This document shows positions 1-10,258 of a stretch of DNA of 64,000 bases, in pieces. The notes under the pieces were generated by a model that was not told where the DNA came from, ran no database searches, and worked only from the letters and a program-made list of their open reading frames with translations. The translations under genes were made by a program, and so were the position numbers. The stretch comes from Adiantum capillus-veneris (lineage: Eukaryota; Streptophyta; Polypodiopsida; Polypodiales; Pteridaceae), in contig CM043959.1 of NCBI GenBank assembly GCA_014529385.2, forward strand, positions 9,223,309-9,287,308, written 5' to 3'. Numbering within the stretch: the first letter of the stretch is position 1; each line of letters opens with the position of its first letter.

Positions 1-1040
1 CCTGGAGAAATTAAAATCACTTTTTCCTTAAGAACTGAGCCTTGGTTGGTTTTTGAGCAGAGATTCAAAGCACAAGAACTTGGAATTACACTTTGTGTGA
101 TAGGACAGATGACACCAGTAAAGAGGGTTCCTCTTCACAGGACAGATAGGAAAATCCTCATGTTTCCTACATTACCTTTTCAGCGTTCACCCTGCCAAAA
201 ATTGGTCAAATTTGGGTTGAATCTCTGCTGCATTTTTAGGGTTTTCAAGCATGAATTAAGATGAGGTAGAGAGAGGTCTCAGGTGTCACAGCGGTAGACT
301 AGCCACTAGATCTCCGGAAGGAGTGATGTGGGTTTGCATAGGTAGCACGCTGCTCATCAATTCTTTGAGGCGATTGCTTGGATTCTTTGATGCATTGGTA
401 AATCATCTTGAAATATGAGCTTACTTGGTTGTGGGTAGTATGTTATAGTGTTGTGAAATTCGGCTCATTTGCAGAGGCAAGAGCCTCTTGCACATGTAAA
501 AGTTAAGGGACAGGATGTAAGATGCTATTTGGTAAAGTTCAAGAACAATCCACCTATAGATGCAAGGCGGATGGAAGAGCATGAACTGTCAGAGTCACCC
601 AAATGTATTGCAGCTGTACCTTGAGGCCTTTGGGTTACAGCCTACATATGGACCAACCCAACGTCTGCAAAGGCGGGGTAATGATAGAACTAGCGCATAA
701 AATGTAATCATGGATTCAATGCAATTGGAGTGTACATTGTTTGACAAAACTATGAAGGTCTCATTAAGTCATTTGTACACATGTTTGATAGTCTTTCTTG
801 CGGATACAAGCAATGATAAAAGGGTGCTTACCACAAAAAATGCTCTATGGCATGTATATATGTCACGCAATCGAGGACATTTGTAATTTTAAGAGGGCAG
901 TATGTCACAAGGACGTGGAAATTGCTAGCTTGAGTTATTGGTTTCTTTTCGATGATTTTTGTTTAATTTTTGAGACCCTCTTTTTGAAGCTGCATATGGC
1001 GAGACATTGTATGGCCAATGTGAAATCGATAGACGAGGAG
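1..1040. other. anonymous sequence, no gene recognised
   Basis: Only short open frames with no recognisable domain are present. The one local feature I can name is the tRNA-like segment at 281-345, listed separately. No TIR, LTR or splice-organised coding region was seen. Confidence 0.4.
281..345 (+). repeat. tRNA-like segment, possible SINE head
   Basis: The stretch reads like a tRNA-derived sequence: an A-box-like CAGCGGTAGACT is followed by a short stem-like region and a degenerate B-box position (GTGGGTTTGC). The B box is poor and no intact cloverleaf can be drawn with confidence, so a functional tRNA is unlikely. A decayed tRNA-derived SINE or chance similarity are the alternatives. Confidence 0.2.
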
Positions 1041-1502
1041 TTTTTTGACATTGATAAGAGTCAGTTTTGTCCAAAACGCATGTACAATTTATTCTTCTCA
1101 AAGGATCGACCAAGATTCGACATTGATAACAAGTTTAACGGTTGGGAGCATAGTTTTTTCTCTCTTCATATATTTTTGCAGTTTCAAAGGTATCTAGTCG
1201 ATACTTTGTGTTTTCTTTGATTGTTGGTATCCGTTCTTTGGCCGTATCTATGCCATGTGTGGTTATCTCAAAGAGATGGAGTCTCTAGTTTGTTATAGCC
1301 ATAGTTGGATTCAATTTAATAGCGTACAAGTGTTGCTAGATAAAGAAATAGATTTTCACATCCACTTTGGTAGATTTATTCATCATCTTATGTGTTTCAA
1401 TGGGAGAATGCATGTTGGTATATGCGTGTAGCAAGCACGTTTGAGTGTTGTGAGCTCTCTTGAGAGTGACATCCTATACATTACTAGTTGTATTATTTAG
1501 CA
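1041..1502 (+). repeat. dispersed 470-bp repeat, copy 1
   Basis: This segment is strongly similar to 5846-6318 in the same orientation, sharing long blocks such as CAGTTTTGTCCAAAACGCAT, GATGGAGTCTCTAGTTTGTT and GTATATGCGTGTAGCAAGC. The similarity falls off quickly on both sides. Fragments of open frame occur but are interrupted at different places in the two copies, so either a decayed gene fragment or a non-coding repeat is possible. The family is not recognised. Confidence 0.75.
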
Positions 1503-1543
1503 GCCAGGCCAGGTAAAGAACGTTGTGCTGCTAGTCTGCTCTC

Positions 1544-1583
1544 CTCAAGACTAAAGGACACTGGGTCTTAAATGAACCCCCAA
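1544..1583 (-). repeat. inverted partial copy of the SINE 3' part
   Basis: About 40 bases here match, in inverted orientation, the 3' part of the SINE-like unit at 1894-1932; the shared core is GGTCTTAAATGA followed by CCCCCA. It is either a truncated second copy inserted in opposite orientation or one arm of a small foldback element spanning 1544-1932. Confidence 0.4.
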
Positions 1584-1750
1584 CCATGGGATCCATGGAG
1601 GAGAAGTGCAAGCACAAAAGCAGAGGCGTCAGGCATTGTCAGATTTTCAAAAAGTAAACTCGGACACATTTTATAAACTCGGACATCCAATGTGTAAACT
1701 CAAACAAGCATAAATAAATGTGAACCCACACATATTTCAGCAAAATGCTT

Positions 1751-1950
1751 ACGCACGCCTGGTTAGCTCATCGGACTGCCACACCACGCATCCAAGTTCG
1801 AGTCCCTGACTCTGCACTCACTGCCCGATTTTTTGTCGGCGTTCGATCTCCCTTAGATCGCAACCCCTGAATCGTGTGCCATCAATGCGATGACTGGGGG
1901 TCATTTAAGACCGCTGGCTATTTAGTCACGAGGGTCTGCTCTCCCTACTT
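1751..1950 (+). mobile_element. SINE-like element with Pol III A and B boxes
   Basis: An A-box-like TGGTTAGCTCATCGG at 1760-1774 and a good B box AGTTCGAGTCCC at 1795-1806 lie at tRNA-like spacing at the head of an approximately 200-bp unit. The 3' part (from about 1850) is unrelated to tRNA and is partly duplicated in inverted form at 1544-1583. This head-plus-body organisation is that of a tRNA-derived SINE, which is transcribed by RNA polymerase III and mobilised by a LINE. No clear poly(A)/poly(T) tail or target duplication was seen. Confidence 0.5.
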
Positions 1951-3020
1951 GCACCTCTTATTAGAGTCTCGAACAAAGGGACTCTATATCAATGGGTCAC
2001 AATCAAACCTCTAATAGGCTACGTCCTCTGAGTCTAGAAACATCTCCTTCTTGGGGCCTACATTTACTTTCTTAAGTGTTGTTTCTCTGTGTGATAGCAT
2101 TTCTCCACAATATTAGCACGGTTACTCCTCTTATTCCTCTCATGACGACATCACATATGGGAAGAGAAGAACATGCTAGGAAACCGTGACCCCCCCCCCC
2201 CCCCAGCCTGCTGCCCAAGCGTACGACGACAATTGGTCCAAGTAGCAAAAAGCTACGCAAAGTTGGACAGTCTGAAGATCTAGTGAGACTCGGATCCAAT
2301 GTATTTTAACCGATTGAAATCGTAAAATCCGGCCTTGAATAAGATCGGTAAGTTTACACAAGTTTAAGTGCAAATACCGGCAAAAGCTTCGAATTTTCAC
2401 CATAAAACCAAGAGAATTTCCTTTTTTATTTCGGTTAGGGTTTTTCGCGTGTAGCTACTTTTATGGAAGTTGTTCCCCTAGCAGAGCAACAAGTCTTCTC
2501 ATGTCCTTGGCTTTAAAACAATCTAACGAATGTACTTGTAGTGAGAAGCTGGTCTTATACCGTTTTAACAACCCCAGACAGCAGAAGCCCTAAATAGAAA
2601 GCGCCTGCTATGAGCAATCGGGAAAGTGCTCGATCCACTTGGGCTACTAAGTTGTAACATTCATAAGCCTCGACCTCGTAGTGACAACACTAGTAGCGCA
2701 ATATTGATCCCTATATATTTGCCCCCTGTTTCAGAATACACATGAGCTTTAATACTTATGTAGACTCAGAGTATATATATTCATGCACATGCCGGTTGAG
2801 GCTTGCATAGACATTTCACAGATTATCGCTCATTATGAGCATGCACGTACATTTAGGGGTGTTAGCAGCAGCGGCCTCTCGAAAGCCACAAAACTGATGT
2901 ATTAATCTGAGACTCAAGTAACATCTCTTCCCAAATTAATGAAGAGCAGTAAATGGTGTAATCAGCAGCAAGTCCAAGTTATGCGAGATTGTAAGCAACA
3001 GAAACAAGACTCGAATATCG
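1951..3020. other. anonymous sequence with a poly-C run
   Basis: No supported gene. A 16-base C homopolymer sits at about 2190-2205. Minus-strand open frames around 2072-2403 run through the homopolymer and overlap each other in different frames, so I do not regard them as genes. Confidence 0.4.
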
Positions 3021-3026
3021 ATTATA

Positions 3027-3326
3027 TTGGATACAGAATCTGGAAGAGCTGAAAAAATAAGTGAGGGGAAGCTAGTCATGTACTTGTACTTGCAGAAAGG
3101 AGGATTGCAGGCAGCTAGCTACTTGGACTGGTTGAAAGAGCTCCGGCCTGATGACGTAGCGGTGGCCAGCTTAATTAGCGAAGCTGGAGGGGTGGCACAC
3201 CCAACAGAGGTAGCTAATGGCTGCAATCAGACGCCAATGTGTAACTGTAAGCGAAACCCCCTTCTGCAACCAAATATGACAGTACTGAAATTAAACATGA
3301 CGCAGAATGAACACATGAGTCCTTAA
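3027..3326 (+). CDS. unidentified 99-codon open frame
   Basis: This frame of 99 codons lies in one of the less AT-rich patches of the window (3.0-3.8 kb) and contains a non-repetitive, mixed-composition protein. No domain, signal peptide or membrane segment is recognisable. It ends where a longer frame on the opposite strand begins its overlap (3323-3769). It could be an exon of a host gene, but I see no splice-supported continuation, so the call is weak. Confidence 0.15.
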   Translation: MDTESGRAEKISEGKLVMYLYLQKGGLQAASYLDWLKELRPDDVAVASLISEAGGVAHPTEVANGCNQTPMCNCKRNPLLQPNMTVLKLNMTQNEHMSP

Positions 3327-3769
3327 TGCTGTTTATCATGATCAGGGAGCAGAGGTGGAGGGGAAATATAGAGCTCACGCACGAGTGAATCGGCTTCTAT
3401 ATCTGTCCTCCTAACGAGAGGCAGAAGCGACGTACTGCTCTCCGTATGGTGTCGTAGAAGCAGACGTCCGCCGGCCATGTGCAGAGGTGCCGAATACAAA
3501 GTAGCCCGCAGAAGGTGGATGTCTAGCTGTAGGTCAGCTACCTGCAGGAGCCGGTTCACGCACCTGCGGGGCATTGATGGCCGCATCCCTCTCATTGAAG
3601 CTTCCGATAGATCAGAATAGAGTGTTGTGAAACTACTGCCACATGAATCCATATTCACATTCGTAGGGCGCACGGCTGCAAGAAACGTGGTAGGGCAAAA
3701 CAATATAGGTAGGCTAGTACCAATCAAATATGAGACCCCCTTTCCACCAATGAGATGAGATGAGATCAC
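3323..3769 (-). CDS. unidentified 148-codon open frame
   Basis: This is the longest uninterrupted frame in the first 18 kb apart from simple-repeat artefacts. The predicted protein has mixed composition with Arg-, Leu- and Ser-rich segments and no domain I recognise. The locus has locally raised GC and no sign of retroelement motifs. It could be a host-gene exon, a transduplicated fragment or chance. No polyadenylation or splice evidence decides between these. Confidence 0.22.
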   Translation of the reverse strand: MISSHLIGGKGVSYLIGTSLPILFCPTTFLAAVRPTNVNMDSCGSSFTTLYSDLSEASMRGMRPSMPRRCVNRLLQVADLQLDIHLLRATLYSAPLHMAGGRLLLRHHTESSTSLLPLVRRTDIEADSLVRELYISPPPLLPDHDKQH

Positions 3770-5845
3770 TACTGCCTTCTTTTCACATAAGATAGAGATG
3801 GTAAAGGACGTTCACACGGCCTTCCAGAATGGGAAGGGCTTCTATTCAAAAGATGAGCAATTCCATCTAGCAACTTGGTGGGTGGGCCAAGTTTTCTAAT
3901 TCTAGATAACAATGTTTTTAAAAACGTACAATAGACTTGCACTAGCATGTCGCTCCTCATTTGGAGGCCAGCACCTTCAAATCTATGGGGCATAGTGCGT
4001 TCAAAGGCCCTCTACATATGAGGTGCTTCGAAGGTGTGCAACACATTTAATGTGTTGCGGAAGGTGTATGAGGTTGCATTTTCTTATTTGGAGAGCCCTA
4101 TAAAAGCCCTACTATTTGGTGTAAGTGTAGCATAAAGTAAACCCTCCCACAACAAGGAGGGTGGGGAGTTCCTTGAGCATGTTCACGTGAAAACATGGTT
4201 GCCAAACAATTGTAAATTTTTGTATTCCCGTGAGTGATTTTCAGAGAGTTACAAGCTCGCAAATAAGGCTATAATCTACAAAAGCTCTCATCATCTTCTT
4301 CGGAACAGGTGAATAGGAAGCTCTTTCGTTGCTACGTGCAATCAATTGCGAACCACGCTTTCGCACAAACACACCCTTCTACACATTTAAGATAACCGAG
4401 ACTTAAACATCAAATCGAAGTAAACAACCTTCAAGACATGGGTGCAATGCTCAAGGGACGTTTGCCACTTTGTTATAGCATCCACCTTGCTCTTCAAGCT
4501 ACAGATGGGTTAGGGACCCTTTTTGGATCAGCATAATTGACTCCTTATTTGACTGCCCAAAGCTTGCCTGCTATAGACCAAAAGTACTCCCAGGATAACA
4601 AAAAGGCAACAATGGGACAAAGCGCCACGACTTGTTTCTATGAAGCCAAAAATCCTATTTGAATTTCTAGAGTACACCTACCCAAAGGGATTATTTTAAT
4701 CAATCTGATAAAGGCGTGTAAGTGGGAGGGTTTTTTTAAATACCTCAAAACAAGCATTCATGATACAGAACATTTCTATTGTGACGCCCTCAGAGATGCA
4801 CCACGTAGAAATATTTGGACATCTCTACACACAAGCTTGAAGTTGCAATGCTTTCACAAGCTTGAAGCTTGCACTTTCTTACATGAGTCCCGTCATTTGA
4901 AATTTCACAATGTATGCATTTCTCAAAAAAGAAATAATAATACATTAAAGAACTATGCTACTCACATCCAAGTGGAACGATGTAAATGATTTATATTATA
5001 CAAGTAAGATGGCGTGGAAATAGATCTTGAGGCAAACAGTTTAGTGAAAATCATAATGCTAAGACACTCATGCATACCTCCAAGTACAGTGTTGGGATAA
5101 TGGCCATACGGACGGCCAGACAGACCCATACCAGCTCACAACTAATCTTATTCTTATATCGAATATGAATAAGGATTCCATCAACATTATCTCACTATAG
5201 ACACTACCATACAATGGGTACATGTCTTCCTCATCGCACGCATGAGTCCGCACACACACTCCTTTCAACAGTTATCAAAACTTGGCTATGGCACTGCTCC
5301 CCTTTCCTAGATTATCTCCCGCTTCAGTGAGAGCGAAGGCCATTCGATTTAGGTGAAGTGCACACAAAAATAATTGAAATAAGAAAGATATACTAATGTA
5401 ATGCATAGAGAGTGTAGCAGGTGAAGAGTCCACACTCTAAGCAATGAGAAGGCACAAGGAGCAAAGAGCATGTGAGTACACTGAGAGTTGAGGATTTTAT
5501 GTCCGTGTCCACGCGCCATACTTTCAAGGTGGATTTTAGTTCTGATTGCTATGGCACCATGCCCGTCATTTCGAGAGTATTTTCACAAGGTGTTCTAAGG
5601 TTTTACCCCCTTTTGCACCCATTTTCGTCCTTGGAATCTCCATCTACAAAATTCGTTAAAGCTACCCCTTTTAAATCTATTTTGAAACTGAGACAAGCCT
5701 GCATATCACCCAAGCACATAGCGGAGACAAGTTCTCGACATTCGCAGATAGACACTTAGAGAGAGCCCAGGGAAATAGTCCGTGGATCTCCCACACACAT
5801 GGACAGTGATTCATGGCCAGATGCTTCATAATCAATAGAGGCGGA
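3770..5845. other. anonymous sequence; possible TATA-type promoter patch
   Basis: No gene recognised. A TATA-like TATAAAAG at 4099-4106 is followed by a short perfect inverted repeat, ACCCTCC...GGAGGGT, at 4141-4162. Such a patch could be the promoter of an old LTR, but no matching LTR partner was found in the window. Confidence 0.25.
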
Positions 5846-6318
5846 TTTTTTTGAAATTGATATGAGTCAGTTTTGTCCAAAACGCATGTACAAGTTATGC
5901 TTCTCCAAGGATTGACCAAGATTCAACATTGAAAGCAAGTTTATAAGTTGGGAGTATCGTTTTTTCTCTCTTCATAGATTTTTGTAGTGTCAAAGGTATC
6001 TAGTAGATACTTTGTGTTTTTTCAAAGATTCTTTGCTTGGTGATATCCGTTGTTTGGCTATATCTATGCCATGTGTGGTAATCTTAGAGAGATGGAGTCT
6101 CTAGTTTGTTACAACCATAGTTGGATTCAATTTATTAGCTTACAAGTGTTGCTAGATATAGGTATAGATTTTTACATCCACTTTGGTAGGTTTTTTCATC
6201 GTTTTATGTTTTTCGATGGAAGAATTCATATTGGTATATGCGTGTAGCAAGCACGTTTGAGTGTTGTAAGCTCTCTTGAGAGCGACATCCCATACATTAC
6301 TCCTTGAATTATTTAGCA
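5846..6318 (+). repeat. dispersed 470-bp repeat, copy 2
   Basis: Second copy of the repeat at 1041-1502, same orientation, with scattered substitutions and small indels. The roughly 4.3 kb between the copies shows no retroelement coding motifs, and there is no primer-binding site beside either copy, so an LTR pair is not supported. Confidence 0.75.
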
Positions 6319-7130
6319 CCTATTTGTCTCCAAATTGTTTCTATCATTAGCAATGATTATACTTTGACATATACTGTGTTGCGGTTATAGCCAAAGTATG
6401 CTTTTGTGGAGTCATTCTTGGCCACTTAAAATGATCGTGCCATTTGTGAGACCTGATTTGGAAGATCGTGATTGTTGAGCTTGACCATAGTCTAGTTTGT
6501 TCAATCTTTGGGGGGTTGTGGTGAGGTTTTATTAAGCTAGGGATTCTTGAATGTTGATATCCCTTCGGTGATACACATTTTCTAGAGCACCCGTTTTCCG
6601 AGGCCTCACCATAAGCTATGTAGACTAGGTGCTTTTGGCGCCATGTCGGTGGTCTATTTCGGTTATTTAAGTTTCGTGTCAGAGAAAGAGAACTAGTAAT
6701 AAAGAGTACTTGATGAAGTATCTATTTGAGCTCTATATGAGAGAAGGCGGCACACCTTTTTGGACATTAAATGAGCTCAAAACAATCTTCAATTAGTTGA
6801 CACACGCACATAATTTTGACAAACATGTGTAGTTTATCTTCTTGTTATGCTCTTTGTCACCAAGTTTAATTGTGGTCTACTTAAGTGATTCATCTCTCTC
6901 GAATTGACCATTCCAAGGTGAGAAAATAAAAGGAGTGGAAGGACCAAGATTAGGAGGTGGTTGTAAGATGGGTTTTGGGTCTTAGGGTGCCAAGAGGGTG
7001 AAGAAACCTTCGAAGGTGCCAATGCACCTAGTCTGAGGTGCATCTCAAGACTTTAGAGTGCCAAAAGGATGATGTAAGTGCTAATGGAATTCTTACTCAA
7101 ATCAAATGTGTTGCTACAAGACTACGATTA
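6319..7130. other. anonymous sequence, no gene recognised
   Basis: Only short frames without recognisable domains are present, and no terminal repeats were seen. Confidence 0.35.
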
Positions 7131-7154
7131 ACTTAAATATGGATCGTGAATGCT

Positions 7155-7276
7155 CCAAAAGCTCTATAGCTAAAAGGTAGATGTGGGCTAGCTTAATAAA
7201 TCTTGAGGACCCCTCATTATTTATACATACACACCTTCTCGGGAGGAGTGATGTGCATTCTCCTCAAACGTAGTGG
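7155..7276 (+). repeat. dispersed about 110-bp repeat, copy 1
   Basis: The block containing AATAAATCTTGAGGACCCCT, followed by CATTATTTATACATA and then GGAGGAGTG, recurs at 10150-10258 in the same orientation. The second copy lies directly beyond the LTR-like end at 10142, so the two copies flank the putative element at 7.4-10.1 kb. Confidence 0.65.
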
Positions 7277-7422
7277 ATAAAGAACCAAAGGGAAGGTTCA
7301 TAAGTGTTTGAACTACCAAAAGAAGACGTAGAGACACTAGGTTTTTGTTATCTCATGATAAAGATCCCATATTTAGAAACATCCTGGTACCTAGATAAAA
7401 ACTGACAAGATCTACAGCTTTT

Positions 7423-7425
<3 letters not shown>

Positions 7426-7487
<62 letters not shown>
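7426..7487. repeat. (CT)n microsatellite
   Basis: A nearly pure run of CT dinucleotides of about 60 bases, ending in CAACA, which is the same terminal pentamer as the copia-A LTR. Confidence 0.95.
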
Positions 7488-7490
<3 letters not shown>

Positions 7491-7499
7491 ATCATATCA

Positions 7500-8640
7500 G
7501 AGTAGTACGTTTTTGCTTTTGATTTTTCTCATGATTGAAAACGATTTTGCAAAAACTGCCCATCGTAGGCAACGGAATTAATGTGATCTACAACTTTGCA
7601 GAAGAAAGTTTTTTCAAATTCTGCACCGATTTTGAGTTATCGTTGGCGGACTACGTACATAATTAAAAAGCAACTTTCGCTTTTTGTTTTTGATTTTTCT
7701 CTTAATTGAAAATGATTTTGCAGAAACTACTCGTGCTAGGCACTGGAATCGATGTGCTCTACAACTTTGTAGAAGAAAGTTTTTTCAAATTCTGCACTGA
7801 TTTTGACTTATCGTTCGCAGACTGCGTACATGCCTGAAAAGCAACTTCGACTTTTGTTTTTTATTTTTCTCCTGATTAAAAACGATTTTGCAAAAACTCG
7901 CCATCATAGGCATCAGAATCGATGTGATCTACAACTCTGCAGAAAGAAAAATTTTCAAAATTTGCACCGATTTTGAGTTATCGTTCGCGGACTGCGTACA
8001 TGACTGAAAAGCAACTTTGCTTTTTGTTTTTTATTTTTCTACTGATTCAAAACAATATTGCAAAAACTACTCTCGTGAGGCACCGAAATCGATGTGGTCT
8101 ACAACTTTGCAGAAGAAAGTTTTTTCAAATTCTGCACCAATTTTGAGTTATCGTTCTCGCGGACTGCGTACATGCTTGAAAAGCAACTTGTTTTCTTGTT
8201 TATGAATTTTTGTACTGATTCAAAACGCTTTTGCAGAAGAAAGTTTTTTCAAATTTTGCACCGATTTTGAGTTATCGTTAGCGGACTGCAAACAATTCGC
8301 TTGAGCCATCGGAATCGATGTGGTGTACAACTTTGGAGAAGAAAGTTTCCCTAAATTCTGCACCGATTTTGGATTATCGTTCTCTGACTGCGAATATGTT
8401 TGAAAAGGAACTTTCATTTTTTTGTTTTTTGAGTTTTCTCCTAATTGAAAACGATTTTGCAGAAACTATTCCTTAGAGCCATCGGAATCGATGTGTTGTA
8501 CAACTTTGTAGAAGAAAGTTTCTCTAACTTTTGCACCGATTTTGGGTTATCGTTTGCGGACTGCGAATATGTTTGAAAAGTAAAATTTTATTTTTTGATT
8601 TTGATTTTTTTCATAATTGAAAACTTCTCAATTATATTTT
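7500..8640 (+). repeat. tandem array, about 170-bp unit, 6-7 copies
   Basis: The landmark GATGTGnTnTACAACTTTG recurs at about 7581, 7752, 7922, 8092, 8318 and 8491, giving intervals of 171, 170, 170, 226 and 173 bases. The 226-base interval contains an extra partial unit that lacks its landmark. Each unit also has GCACCGATTTTGAGTTATCG and a T-rich spacer. Units are diverged by substitutions. The array is non-coding and satellite-like, and lies inside the tentative LTR element. Confidence 0.9.
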
Positions 8641-8849
8641 CTCTTCATCGATCATATATTTGTTACTGACGTAACTTTACTGCAAAAACCAGTTACATAT
8701 CGTTCCGATTCAGTCAAGCCGTTGATGATCGTCCAAATTCTATCAAGCTATTGTTGGTACATGATCTTTTGCTATATGATATACTCGTTCATTGATTTTC
8801 GTATAATTATTCTTTTAGAGATATAGTTTACGTCGTTTTATTGATAATC

Positions 8850-9370
8850 TCTCGTTGATACCATAGTGATTTTGATGGTACCATGATGATGTTTTGTTAG
8901 TACTTTCGTCATGGTGATTTTTGTTGATACTATGATGATATTTTGTTGATACTATGGTTATTCTCAGTGATAACATGATGATATTTCGTTGATTCCATGG
9001 TTATTCTCGGTGATACCATGATGTTGTTTCGTTGATACCATGGTTATTCTCGGTGATACCATGATGATATTTCGTTGATACCATGGTTATTCACGGTGAT
9101 ACCATGATGTTGTTTCGTTGATACCATGTTTATTCTCGGTGATACCATGATGTTGTTTCATTGATACAATGATTATTCTCAGTGATGTCATGATGTTGTT
9201 TCGTTGATACCATGGTTATTCTCGGTGATACCATGAAGTTTCATTGATACAATGATTATTCTCGATGATATCATGATGCTTTTCGTTGATACCATGATGA
9301 TTTATTCATTTTTATTGATACAATGATGATGTTTTATTAATACTTTGATGATATTCATTGATATCACTAC
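8850..9370 (+). repeat. minisatellite, about 44-bp unit built on GATACCATG
   Basis: Units of the type TTCGTTGATACCATGGTTAT, then TCTCGGTGATACCATGATG, repeat about ten times with single-base variants and one shortened unit near 9235. Each unit holds two half-units sharing GATACCATG. Strand composition is strongly T/G biased. No coding sense was found. Confidence 0.9.
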
Positions 9371-9986
9371 GTTGATAAATGTCGTTTTATGTAGTATATA
9401 CACATATCATTTGCATCACGTAATCACGTATCTTGTACAAATAGAAAGTTCCTGTCTGAAAAAAAATCAATGAGATAGCTAAGAGCATAAAGACAGATCC
9501 AGGCAAGGACTGATCAACGAATTGATTTCATGAAGACAAACTTGGTGACAATAAAAGATTTATGAAGACATGTTTGGTGATACCATATTGATGACATGTT
9601 TTGTGATGCCATATTGATGACAAGCTACACAGCAGATTCACGGAGACACTTTTGATTATGAGCTATCGATAGCCTTTGCACCTCTTTATTGAACCTTTGT
9701 ATTTATTATTGTATTTGATAGGATAAGAGTAAAACAGCATATTAGAGAGTTTGAGACTTTAGAGCCAATTTGGGAATCTCCAATGTCTTGAAGATTTGGA
9801 CATATGGACAAATCTCAACCTATTTTTTAAGGCCAAAGACTTCCACAAGGTAGTACTTGAAAATCTCTTCCGAGCCATGCTCTCAAAACTTTGGCTAATG
9901 GTGGGTGTATATAGAGCTGTGGGTTTTTCCCTTGATCCCCCAAGGGTTTTTTCATCCACAGTTAGGGACCCTTATTTGAGCGGGGG

Positions 9987-10107
9987 TGTTGAGCTTATAT
10001 GTGAAGCTACTCAATATATGGCTTCTCTATATATGGCACCCAGGTCTACTCTATATATACATCATCCCATGTGTGTATTCTACACACTTTGGGGTTCTAT
10101 TTCTGTG

Positions 10108-10138
<31 letters not shown>

Positions 10139-10142
10139 AACA
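9987..10142 (+). repeat. copia-A-related LTR-like segment
   Basis: It begins TGTTGAGC after a CGGGGG polypurine-like run and ends in (CT)n-CAACA, matching the ends of the 143-bp copia-A LTR. The middle is diverged but keeps CTATATATGGC-type motifs. The preceding 85 bases (9900-9986) match the sequence upstream of the copia-A 3' LTR. Confidence 0.6.
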
Positions 10143-10149
10143 AAGAATA

Positions 10150-10258
10150 CTAGAGCTAAAAGGGAGGTGTGTGCTAGCTTGAATAAATCTTGAGGACCCC
10201 TCATTATTTATACATAAACACCTCCTAGGGAGGAGTGGTGTACATTCTCCTCAAAACA
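10150..10258 (+). repeat. dispersed about 110-bp repeat, copy 2
   Basis: Second copy of 7155-7276 with few substitutions, placed immediately downstream of the LTR-like segment. Confidence 0.65.

Larger units (their letters stand above)
7426..10142 (+). mobile_element. possible non-coding LTR element (LARD-like) filled with tandem repeats
   Basis: The right end (9900-10142) matches the 3' end of copia-A: a GGGTTTTTCCCTTGA...CCCCAAGGGTTTTTTCATCCA block, a G-rich polypurine tract and an LTR-like TGTTGAGC...CAACA segment (9987-10142). At the left, a (CT)n-CAACA end at 7491 is followed by a degenerate primer-binding site (ATATCAGAG within 7492-7505), arranged as in copia-A. The 2.5 kb between has no gag or pol and consists largely of two tandem arrays. 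A full matching 5' LTR was not found, because only the (CT)n end resembles the 3' LTR. The element is therefore tentative. Confidence 0.4.

Noticed and set aside
281-345. Functional tRNA gene
   Set aside because: No acceptor stem pairing or intact B box; at best a decayed SINE head.
4099-4162. TATA-like motif plus stem-loop as a real promoter and terminator
   Set aside because: No gene follows and the stem is only seven bases; kept only as a remark in the region entry.
1041-6318. The two 470-bp repeats as LTRs of one element
   Set aside because: No primer-binding site, polypurine tract, target duplication or pol motifs between them.
7500-9370. CRISPR-like array
   Set aside because: Repeat units are 170 and about 44 bases with no unique spacers between identical repeats; these are tandem satellites in a eukaryotic context.
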